Below, in pieces: positions 7,532-14,389 of a DNA stretch of 18,858 bases. How positions within the stretch are numbered: position 1 is the first letter of the stretch; every line of letters begins with the position of its first letter. Origin of the DNA: JBCBSZ01 sp039185015 (GTDB lineage Bacteria; Actinomycetota; Acidimicrobiia; Acidimicrobiales; Poriferisodalaceae); assembly GCA_039185015.1 (NCBI GenBank), contig JBCDAU010000064.1, forward strand, positions 1 through 18,858. Reading direction: 5' to 3'. The notes below the pieces were generated by a model that was not told the DNA's origin, made no database searches, and saw nothing but the letters and a program-made list of their open reading frames with translations. Position numbers and translations under genes: made by a program.

Positions 7532-7564
7532 GGCGGGGCGTCACTGGGGTATGACATCCGTCAC

Positions 7565-7570
7565 TAGGCT
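7565..7570 (+). promoter_or_regulatory. Candidate -10 box for the second P450 operon
   Basis: TAGGCT ends 6 nt before the GTG start at 7577, the spacing expected for a leaderless transcript beginning at the start codon. It is the mirror image of the minus-strand box at 7526-7531. A direct repeat CGTCACT (7539-7545 and 7559-7565) touches the -10 box and lies over the expected -35 region, so a regulator could bind here. Confidence 0.4.
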
Positions 7571-7576
7571 GCTGAC

Positions 7577-8797
7577 GTGCCCACCAGCACGGACATCGAC
7601 CTCGGCTCCAGCGACTACCGGCGGGACCCCGTCCCCGCCTGGGAGCGTCTGCGCGACGAGGCCCCCATCCATCTCGACGAGTCGACCGGGTGTTGGATCG
7701 TCTCTCGCTACGACGACGTCGCCACCGTGCTGCGCGATCACGAGACCTACTCGATCGCCACGTACGAGCAGGCCACGGGCGCCGTCCTCGGTCCGACGCT
7801 GATCCAGATGGACGGACCCGAGCACGTCTGGCGTCGGAGCGCGGTCGCACCCGACTTCGTCGGGACCCGCCTCGAGTCGTGGATGCCGACGCTTCGAGAG
7901 GCGATCGACGACCTGATCGAGCGGTTCCCCCGTGGCGGTGTCGTCGACGTCGTGAGCGACTTCTCGACGTGGTTGCCGGTGAACGTGATCGTCGCCATGC
8001 TCGGCTTCGACGGGGACCAGGCGACCTTCCACGGTTGGGTCAAGGACATCATGGCCGGGCTCGCACCGATCCCCGAGCTCCGCGAGCGGGGACGGGCGGC
8101 GCACGGAGCGCTCTGCGCGCACATCGAACCGAACCTCCGAGAGGTCGAAGAGGTCGACCGCCACGACCTCATCGCCAAGATCGCCCGGGCCGAGTCCGAC
8201 GGCCAGCGACTCGACCCCGAGGAGGTCCGGGCCTTCATCGGGCTGCTGTTCATCGCCGGCGGGGAGACGACCGACAAGGCCATCGGCAACCTGTGGTGGA
8301 ACCTGCTGCGGCACCCCGAGGTCCTCGCCGCCGTGAGCGTCGATCGCGAGCTGCTCCAGCCGGCCTTCACCGAGACGATGCGCCTGGACGCCCCGGTGGT
8401 GTCCGAGGACCGCTTCACCACGGCGCCCGTCGAGTGGCACGGCGTCGAGCTCCCGGTCGGCGCGCGGATCCGGGCGATGATCGGTGCTGCCCACCGCGAT
8501 CCGACTGTGTTCTCGGATCCCGACGAGTTCCGCCTCGACCGGGACGATCTCCACCTGGGAGTCGAGCGCCGCTACGGGGGTGGCGACGACGATCGGTCCG
8601 GCCACCTCGGGTTCGGCCTCGGCAAGCACTTCTGCCTCGGCTACCAGCTCGCCCGGTCGGAGGCGGTCATGGGCACCGACCGCCTGCTCGACCGCCTCCC
8701 CCGACCGCGGTTCGCCGATCCCGACCAGCCCGGTCCCGAGCTCCATCGATCGATGCGCTCCCTGCGCAGCCTGCCCGTCGCCCACGACGGCGCCTGA
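7577..8797 (+). CDS. Cytochrome P450
   Basis: Complete soluble bacterial P450 of 406 residues, a normal length for the family. Landmarks: I-helix AGGETT (227-232), K-helix ExxR as ETMR (266-269), and haem loop FGLGKHFCLG (346-355) with ligand Cys353. A Gly/Asp-rich insert (about 333-342, YGGGDDDRSG) precedes the haem loop, where most relatives are shorter. GTG at 7577 has only a weak AGG at 7566-7568 upstream and may be read from a leaderless mRNA. It is the first gene of an operon with the FMN split-barrel gene (14 nt gap) and the antiporter. It differs clearly from the truncated P450 at the left edge, so the two are not recent duplicates. The substrate is unknown. Confidence 0.96.
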   Translation: MPTSTDIDLGSSDYRRDPVPAWERLRDEAPIHLDESTGCWIVSRYDDVATVLRDHETYSIATYEQATGAVLGPTLIQMDGPEHVWRRSAVAPDFVGTRLESWMPTLREAIDDLIERFPRGGVVDVVSDFSTWLPVNVIVAMLGFDGDQATFHGWVKDIMAGLAPIPELRERGRAAHGALCAHIEPNLREVEEVDRHDLIAKIARAESDGQRLDPEEVRAFIGLLFIAGGETTDKAIGNLWWNLLRHPEVLAAVSVDRELLQPAFTETMRLDAPVVSEDRFTTAPVEWHGVELPVGARIRAMIGAAHRDPTVFSDPDEFRLDRDDLHLGVERRYGGGDDDRSGHLGFGLGKHFCLGYQLARSEAVMGTDRLLDRLPRPRFADPDQPGPELHRSMRSLRSLPVAHDGA

Positions 8798-8811
8798 ACG
8801 GAGGTATCGCC

Positions 8812-9315
8812 TTGGCCGACGACTACGAGGACGTGAGCGTCTTCCAGCTCACCGACGAGCGCGAGCGGACACTGCTCGACACCCAGACGGAGTGCGTCCT
8901 CATGTGGACGACCGACTCGGGCGCCCCGGTCGGTGTGGTCATGAACTTCGTCTTCCGCGACGACCGGTTCTGGTTCACAGCCACCCGGCGTCGCAAGCGC
9001 ATCGCCTCGATGGAGGCCCGACCCCGGATCGCCGTCGCCATCACGTCCCGCGGCACGGACATCGGCGTGAGCCAGAGCATCACCTACCAGGGCGACGCCG
9101 TGATCCACGACGACCGTGGGACCGCCGACTGGTTCTACCCGGCGCTCGCCGCACGGGTCCGACCGGAGAGCGCCGATCAGCAGGCCGCGTTCGTGCGTCA
9201 TCTCGACTCCCCGGGACGGGTCGTGATCGAGATGGTGCCCGACGTCCGCATGGGCTTCGACGCCGAGCAGATGTTCGCCGGCTCCGATGCGGGACCGAGC
9301 CGAACGAAGGTCTAG
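8812..9315 (+). CDS. FMN/F420 split-barrel (PPOX family) protein
   Basis: Protein of 167 residues of the pyridoxamine-5'-phosphate oxidase-like split beta-barrel family, whose members bind FMN, F420 or haem and act as small oxidoreductases. Typical features are the strand pair VLMWTTD...VGVVMNFVFRDDRFWFTAT followed by RRKRIASMEARPRIAVAI (about 60-77), a signature of the family. The start is TTG at 8812, set by GGAGG at 8800-8804, 7 nt upstream; no other start fits this site. The gene lies 14 nt after the P450 and is probably co-transcribed, so it may supply reducing equivalents or act on the P450 product (inference). Whether the cofactor is FMN or F420 cannot be decided here. Confidence 0.88.
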   Translation: MADDYEDVSVFQLTDERERTLLDTQTECVLMWTTDSGAPVGVVMNFVFRDDRFWFTATRRRKRIASMEARPRIAVAITSRGTDIGVSQSITYQGDAVIHDDRGTADWFYPALAARVRPESADQQAAFVRHLDSPGRVVIEMVPDVRMGFDAEQMFAGSDAGPSRTKV

Positions 9316-9326
9316 ACCAGGCACAC

Positions 9327-10790
9327 ATGGACGCCTCCTTCCCGGTCGACACCGCGGTGTTGCTCGGGGGAGTCCTGCTCGTCGCCGGGGTCTTCGGGAA
9401 CGCGCTCACGTCCCGATACCGGGTGCCGAGCCTGCTGCTCTTCATCGGACTGGGCATGCTCGTCGCCGACGACGGGCTCGCGTTGATCCGCTTCGACGAC
9501 GCACGTCTGGCGCAGAACATCGCTGCGGTCGCCCTCGCCGTGATCCTGTTCGAGGGCGGCCTCACCGCGAGCCCCCGGTCCTTCCGTCAGGCCGGCGCAC
9601 AGGCCCTGTCCCTCGCCACCATCGGCGTCGTGGTCACCGCCGGAGTGGTCGCCCTCGGAGCCCGCTACCTGCTCGACCTCGACACCACCACGGCGATCCT
9701 CCTGGGCGCCGTCGTGTCGTCGACCGACGCAGCGGCGGTGTTCGCCGCACTGCGCGACGAGCCGCTCCCCGAGCGGACCCGGTCGATCCTCCAACTCGAG
9801 TCCGGGATGAACGACCCGGTCGCGGTCATGCTGACCGTCGGCATGGTCGAGGTCTGGCGGTCCGATCCGACGGTGCCCGACTGGTTGGGCTTCGTCGCCA
9901 TCCAGCTGGTGGGCGGGGCGGTGGTCGGCATCGGGGTCGGCCTGGCCGCCCGGTGGACCATCGGACACCTCAGCGCCGAGGTCCTCGCCCCGTTCACGGT
10001 CTTCACCGTCGCCGTGGGCGCGATCTCGTACGGGACCTCGACGTTGATCGGAGCGTCCGGCTTCTTGTCGATCTACCTGACCGGTGCGGTCCTGGCCGTC
10101 GACCGACGGCCGGTGCGGGGCGTGCTCACCTTCCACGAGGGCATCGCCGCCACGGCCCAGGCCGTGCTCTTCCTCCTCCTCGGCCTGTTGGTGTTCCCGA
10201 GCGAGCTCGCCGACGACCTCGGCGAGGCGGCCCTGCTCACAGCCGTGCTCGTGCTCGTCGCCCGACCGGCTGCGGTCCACCTCGTGCTGGCGGCGTTCCG
10301 GGTCCCGTTCAAGGAGGCCGTCCTGGTCGCCTGGTCGGGCCTCCGCGGCGCGGTCCCGGTCGTGATGGCCACGATCCCGCTCACCGCCGGCCACCCGGAC
10401 GGTGTCCTCATCTTCGACATCGCCTTCGTCGTCGTGCTGATCTCGGTCGCGATCCAGGCGCCCACGGTGTCGATCGTCGCCCGACAGCTCCAGCTCGAAC
10501 CGGGGCCGTCGGCGGCGGTGACGTTGGAGCTCGTCCCCCTCGATGCGCTCGACGCCGACGTCGCCGAGCTGACCATCCGTGAGGGGGCCGGCGTGCTGGG
10601 GGTGCCGCTCCGGCGGGTGCCCCTGCCCGACGAGTCGCGCATCGTCGTCGTCACCCGCGGCGACCGCACCTTCGTCCCCGACGGCGAGACCGAGCTCGAA
10701 GTCGACGACCGGCTCCTCGTGGTGGTGCCCCAACACGCTGACCTGGCGCACCTCGAGACCTGGTGCGCCGCGACGTCCCCCGACGACTGA
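9327..10790 (+). CDS. CPA1-family cation/proton antiporter with TrkA-C-like tail
   Basis: Integral membrane protein of 487 residues resembling NhaP2/CvrA-type K+/H+ or Na+/H+ antiporters. Residues 1-390 hold about 12 hydrophobic segments with the ion-site motifs SSTDAA (131-136) and ESGMNDP (158-164), and the WSGLRGAVPV helix (336-345). Residues about 400-480 form a soluble domain with strands like the TrkA-C/RCK_C regulatory domain (VPLPDESRIVVVTRGD and LEVDDRLLVVV), expected to sense a ligand in the cytoplasm. The ATG at 9327 follows the FMN-protein stop by 11 nt with a weak AGG (9319-9321). Co-location with the P450 operon may be incidental or may reflect pH/ion balance. Its stop lies 3 nt from the convergent permease gene. 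Confidence 0.93.
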   Translation: MDASFPVDTAVLLGGVLLVAGVFGNALTSRYRVPSLLLFIGLGMLVADDGLALIRFDDARLAQNIAAVALAVILFEGGLTASPRSFRQAGAQALSLATIGVVVTAGVVALGARYLLDLDTTTAILLGAVVSSTDAAAVFAALRDEPLPERTRSILQLESGMNDPVAVMLTVGMVEVWRSDPTVPDWLGFVAIQLVGGAVVGIGVGLAARWTIGHLSAEVLAPFTVFTVAVGAISYGTSTLIGASGFLSIYLTGAVLAVDRRPVRGVLTFHEGIAATAQAVLFLLLGLLVFPSELADDLGEAALLTAVLVLVARPAAVHLVLAAFRVPFKEAVLVAWSGLRGAVPVVMATIPLTAGHPDGVLIFDIAFVVVLISVAIQAPTVSIVARQLQLEPGPSAAVTLELVPLDALDADVAELTIREGAGVLGVPLRRVPLPDESRIVVVTRGDRTFVPDGETELEVDDRLLVVVPQHADLAHLETWCAATSPDD

Positions 10791-10793
10791 GGC

Positions 10794-12809
10794 TCAGCGC
10801 GCCGGGACGTCCTCCTCGATCATCTCGAGACCCGGGATCTCGCGGGTCGTGACCGGAGGAGGTCGAGATGCGAGCCATCGTTGCCACCGGTCCCTGGCCA
10901 GGGGCCAGAAGCCGACGAGGCCGGCCGGGAAGCGCACGGCGACCAGCAGCAGCGCGAGGCCGGTGAACAGGAACTGGTTCTCGGACGGGGCGGCCGATGA
11001 GAACGCGACGATCAGGAGGCCGGAGGGGGCCAGGAGCCCGCCGATGATCGCGCCACCCACGGATCCGATGCCGCCGAGGTAGGCGAGCGCGAGGAGCTCG
11101 AGACCGGTCTCGGCCTCGAGACCGGATCCGGTGAACTCGATGCTCTTGTAGGCGAACATCACGCCCGCCACACCAGCGAGGAACGAGGCGATCGCCGCGG
11201 CGAGCAGCTTCGTGCGAGCGACGTTGATCCCGGAGGCAGCAGCCGCCCCCTCGTTGATCCGCACGGCGAGGAAGCGACGACCGACCGATCCGTTCCGGAT
11301 CCGCAGCACGAAGGCGATGCACGCCGCCGTGAAGAGGACCATCAGGAGTCCGAAGCTTCGCTCGGGGAACGGGCCGTCGTGCAGGATGCCGAACCCGACG
11401 CCGAAGAGCTCGGGCGGATCCACCCGAGCGATGCCACCGAGGCCGGTGATCGCAGGGCTGCGGAAGAGCAGCCGCTCGAACACCAGCGCCGCGGAGAACG
11501 TGACGATCGCGAACTGGATGCCTCGGATCCGGAGCGCCGGGACGCCGATGAGCGTGCCGGTGATGGTGGTCACGGCGATGGCGAGCAACGGACTGATCGG
11601 GAACGGGACGCCCCAGCGCTGATCGAACACCGAGAGCAGGAACGCCGCGTACCCCGCGAACGACAGCTGAGCGAGCGACACCTGCCCGATGAAGCCGGTC
11701 AGCACGACGATCGACAGCAGGATCGTGATGACGAACAACGACTGGATGGCCCCGAGGCGGATCACCGGGCCGGCCACCAGCATGAGGGCACACGCTCCCC
11801 CGACGCCGAGTGCCCAGATCCACCGCGGCACCCGGGTCGCCGGTGCCTGAACGAAGGTCGTCTCGAGCACCGCGCCGCGGGTCGGCAGGGTCCGGCCGAC
11901 GACGATGAGCGACGTCACGATCACGAGGAAGGGAACGAGCGAGTCGAGACCACCGCGGAGGAACGCCGGAACGTGCTGCTGGGCGACGAGGTGGACCGCC
12001 AGCGCCTGGAACGCGCCGGTGCCGATCCCGAAGGCCAGTGCGACGCTGAACGATCGGAGCCGAGCCGCCAGCGCCGCGCCGAGCGCGGGGATCACCATCA
12101 GGCTGTAGTTGAACGGGTTCACCCCGCTGACGGGCGTGAGGAGGATCCCGACCGCGCTGGTGAGCAACGACGCGAGCAGCCAGTTCAACAGGCCGATCCG
12201 GGCGGCGTTGTACCCGAGGAGGATCGCTCCCTTCTCGTTGCTCGCGGCGGCTCGGGTCGCGATGCCGAAGCGGGAGAAGCGGTACAGCGCGGCCAGCGCG
12301 ACGCCGAGGACCACGACGACACCGGCCAGCCAGAACCGGTCGACCGGAACCAACCGACCGAACAGGGTCGTGACGTCGTCGGGCAGGATCGGCGGAGTCC
12401 GGACGGTCCCGGTACCGAAGCTCTTCACGGCGAGGCCCTGCAGCACGATCGTGAGGCCGACGGTGGCGATCACCATCGTGAGCGCGGGACTGTTCCGCAA
12501 CGGGCGGATCACGACGACGTAGGCGACGGCGGTGATCAGCAGGCCGATCGCGACCGCGACGGCTGCTGCCGGCCAGAACGGCAACGGGTCGCCGAGCGCG
12601 ACACGGTTGGGCAGCACGACCACGGGGAGGAGCAGGTCGCCACTGGTTCGCAGCTCGGCGTAGACGACGGCGGGGAACATCGCCATGGCGCCGAGCGCGA
12701 AGTTGACGACACCACTGCCCCGGTAGGCGATGATCACGCCCATCGCCAGCGCGGCGTACATCGCGCCAACACCCACCCCGAGGAGGGCGAACAACAGCAG
12801 CGTCGTCAC
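10794..12809 (-). CDS. HAAT-family ABC permease, LivH-LivM fusion (copy 1)
   Basis: Membrane protein of 671 residues in which the two permease subunits of a branched-chain amino acid-type ABC importer are fused. Residues about 1-310 correspond to LivH (opening helix TLLLFALLGVGVGAMYAALA; ATPase-contact loop RAAASNEKGAILLGYN at 186-201), and about 340-645 to LivM (GQVSLAQLSFAGYAAF at 375-390; coupling loop GRRFLAVRINEGAAAASGIN at 510-529). GTG at 12809 is chosen: GGGGAG lies about 8 nt upstream and the protein then begins directly with a membrane helix, whereas the ATG at 12893 would run through the end of livF. It is the last gene of the importer operon, 37 nt after livF. The substrate is not determined by the sequence. 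Confidence 0.92.
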   Translation of the reverse strand: MTTLLLFALLGVGVGAMYAALAMGVIIAYRGSGVVNFALGAMAMFPAVVYAELRTSGDLLLPVVVLPNRVALGDPLPFWPAAAVAVAIGLLITAVAYVVVIRPLRNSPALTMVIATVGLTIVLQGLAVKSFGTGTVRTPPILPDDVTTLFGRLVPVDRFWLAGVVVVLGVALAALYRFSRFGIATRAAASNEKGAILLGYNAARIGLLNWLLASLLTSAVGILLTPVSGVNPFNYSLMVIPALGAALAARLRSFSVALAFGIGTGAFQALAVHLVAQQHVPAFLRGGLDSLVPFLVIVTSLIVVGRTLPTRGAVLETTFVQAPATRVPRWIWALGVGGACALMLVAGPVIRLGAIQSLFVITILLSIVVLTGFIGQVSLAQLSFAGYAAFLLSVFDQRWGVPFPISPLLAIAVTTITGTLIGVPALRIRGIQFAIVTFSAALVFERLLFRSPAITGLGGIARVDPPELFGVGFGILHDGPFPERSFGLLMVLFTAACIAFVLRIRNGSVGRRFLAVRINEGAAAASGINVARTKLLAAAIASFLAGVAGVMFAYKSIEFTGSGLEAETGLELLALAYLGGIGSVGGAIIGGLLAPSGLLIVAFSSAAPSENQFLFTGLALLLVAVRFPAGLVGFWPLARDRWQRWLASRPPPVTTREIPGLEMIEEDVPAR
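12211..12284. repeat. Paralogous repeat, copy 1 (in LivHM fusion 1)
   Basis: These 74 bases match 16301-16374 at 66 of 74 positions, in the same orientation. They encode the LivH loop that contacts the ATPase (around NEKGAxLLGYN), so this is a coding patch conserved between the two permease paralogues rather than a mobile repeat. Confidence 0.8.
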
Positions 12810-12846
12810 GATGTCGGCTCCCCGGGGGGCAGGGGGTCGGCGGGGT

Positions 12847-13575
12847 TCAGTGGAGCGCGGCGTCGCCCAGGTAGCTCGCCTCCAGCAGGTCACGACGCTC
12901 GAGCAGCTCCGCAGCGCTGCCCGACATCATGAGCTCACCGTGGTTGAGCACATAGGCCCGATCGGCGACCTCGAGCGCCATGTGGACGTGCTGCTCGACG
13001 ACCAGCACACCGATCCCGGCCTCGTCGGCGATGTTCCGCACGATCGGCAGGAGCCGCTCGACGATGATCGGCGCGAGTCCGAGGCTCATCTCGTCGACCA
13101 GGAGGCACTTGGGTTCGGACACCAACGCCCGGGCCATGGCCAGCATCTGCTGCTCGCCACCGGAGAGCAGACCGGCGAGGCGGCCCCCGAGCGGATCCAA
13201 CGCGGGGAGGAGCTCCATCGCCCGGTCGTAGGCAGCCTTGCGGGACGCCTTGTCCCCGGTGAGACCGAGCCTGATGTTCTCGTCGACGGTGAGATCGAAG
13301 AACAGCGACCGATCTTCGGCGACGTGGGCCAACCCACGCCGGGGGATCTGGTACGGCTTGTCGCCGGTCACCGCTCCGCCGATCACCGTGACCGAGCCAT
13401 CGATCGGGCGCAGCAGACCGGAGATCGTCAGGAGCGTGGTGGTCTTCCCCGCGCCGTTGGGTCCGAGGAGCGCGACGACCTCACCGGCGTCCACGTGCAA
13501 GTCCAGATCGCGCACGACCGCGATGCCCCCGTAGCCGGCATGGAGGCCCTGGATGTCGATCAGTCGCTCAGCCAT
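12847..13575 (-). CDS. livF: ABC importer ATPase, LivF-like
   Basis: Cytoplasmic ATPase of 242 residues, the usual size of LivF. Walker A GPNGAGKT (38-45), signature LSGGEQQ (137-143), Walker B CLLVDE (157-162) and H-loop His196 are all intact. The segment QIPRRGLAHVAEDRSLF and the MSLGLAP after Walker B are typical of the LivF branch. The ATG at 13575 lies inside the end of livG (8-nt overlap, ATGGCTGA), with a GGAGGAG site about 6 nt upstream. It should pair with LivG to drive one or both fused permeases. The symbol denotes the family; transport of leucine, isoleucine or valine is not shown. Confidence 0.94.
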   Translation of the reverse strand: MAERLIDIQGLHAGYGGIAVVRDLDLHVDAGEVVALLGPNGAGKTTTLLTISGLLRPIDGSVTVIGGAVTGDKPYQIPRRGLAHVAEDRSLFFDLTVDENIRLGLTGDKASRKAAYDRAMELLPALDPLGGRLAGLLSGGEQQMLAMARALVSEPKCLLVDEMSLGLAPIIVERLLPIVRNIADEAGIGVLVVEQHVHMALEVADRAYVLNHGELMMSGSAAELLERRDLLEASYLGDAALH

Positions 13576-14389
13576 CGGTGGCTCCTCCCTCGGGCCCGAG
13601 ACCGGCGACGGCAGCGCCCTCGCGAGCCTGGGCCTCGCCGGCCGACTCGCCGAGATAGGCGGCGATCACGTCGGGGTTGTTGCGGATCTCGGCCGGTGTG
13701 CCATGGGCGATGATGCGCCCGAAGTCGAGCACGTAGATGTAGTCGCACACGTTGAGCACCAGGCCCATGTCGTGATCGATCAGGAACACCGAGATGTCCT
13801 GGTCGAGGAACTCGCGGAGGTGGCCGCCGAGCAGCTGGCTCTCCGCCGTGTCGAGGCCCGCCGCCGGCTCGTCGAGCAGCACGAGCTTCGGCTTGGCGGC
13901 CAGCGCTCGGGCGACGCCGACCAGCTTGCGCTGGCCGTGGCTCAGGTCCTCGGGGAGACGGTCGGCGAACTCCTCCAGCCCGAGCACGCCCATCGCCCAG
14001 TCGACCTGCTCGTGGTACGGCTTCTCGAGCTGGCCCGGCCGGAAGATGTCGACGAGGAACGAGTACCACTTGGCCGGCTCCGCCGCTGCGAGCAGGTTGT
14101 CGCGCACCGACAGGTCCTCGAAGAGCTCCAGGGACTGGAACGTCCGGCTCAGACCGAGATGAGCGCGGCGGTCGGGGGTGAGCCCTTCCAGGTCGACACC
14201 GGCGAACGACACCGAGCCGGCCGACACCGCCGTGAAGCCGGTGATCGCATCGATGAACGTCGTCTTCCCGGCGCCGTTCGGGCCGATCAGCCCGACCAGC
14301 TGGCCCTCCTCGACATCGAGGTCGACCTGATCGTTCGCGTGGAGGCCGCCGTAGCTGACGGTCATGCCTCGTGCGGTGAGCAGGCTCAT
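13568..14389 (-). CDS. livG: ABC importer ATPase, LivG-like
   Basis: Cytoplasmic ATPase of 273 residues. Walker A GPNGAGKT (36-43), signature LSHGQRK (149-155, the HG form common in LivG), Walker B VLLDEP (170-175) and H-loop His206 are intact, and LSRTFQSLELFEDLSVRDNL is the typical LivG Q-loop region. The last 25 or so residues are an Ala/Gly/Glu-rich tail beyond the usual family end. The ATG at 14389 overlaps the stop of LivHM fusion 2 (ATGA) and has GGAG 8 nt upstream; the open frame continues upstream but only opposite the permease gene. It is translationally coupled on both sides. The ATPase call is certain, the substrate unknown. Confidence 0.94.
   Translation of the reverse strand: MSLLTARGMTVSYGGLHANDQVDLDVEEGQLVGLIGPNGAGKTTFIDAITGFTAVSAGSVSFAGVDLEGLTPDRRAHLGLSRTFQSLELFEDLSVRDNLLAAAEPAKWYSFLVDIFRPGQLEKPYHEQVDWAMGVLGLEEFADRLPEDLSHGQRKLVGVARALAAKPKLVLLDEPAAGLDTAESQLLGGHLREFLDQDISVFLIDHDMGLVLNVCDYIYVLDFGRIIAHGTPAEIRNNPDVIAAYLGESAGEAQAREGAAVAGLGPEGGATDG

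Noticed and set aside
7486..7557. Upstream ATG start (7557) for the PEP-domain gene
   Set aside because: It lies upstream of a plausible minus-strand -10 box and lacks a ribosome site; the added 24 residues show no conserved feature.
9309..9318. Perfect palindrome GGTCTAGACC across the stop of the FMN split-barrel gene
   Set aside because: A 10-base palindrome in an 11-nt operon gap without further repeats is not enough to call an operator or terminator.
12810..12893. Upstream ATG start (12893) for LivHM fusion 1
   Set aside because: It would overlap the end of livF by about 47 bases and add a charged, proline-rich N-terminus before the first membrane helix. GTG at 12809 has a good site and spacing.
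11379..12932. Plus-strand 517-codon open frame opposite LivHM fusion 1
   Set aside because: Same pattern: a charged low-complexity shadow of a membrane protein gene.
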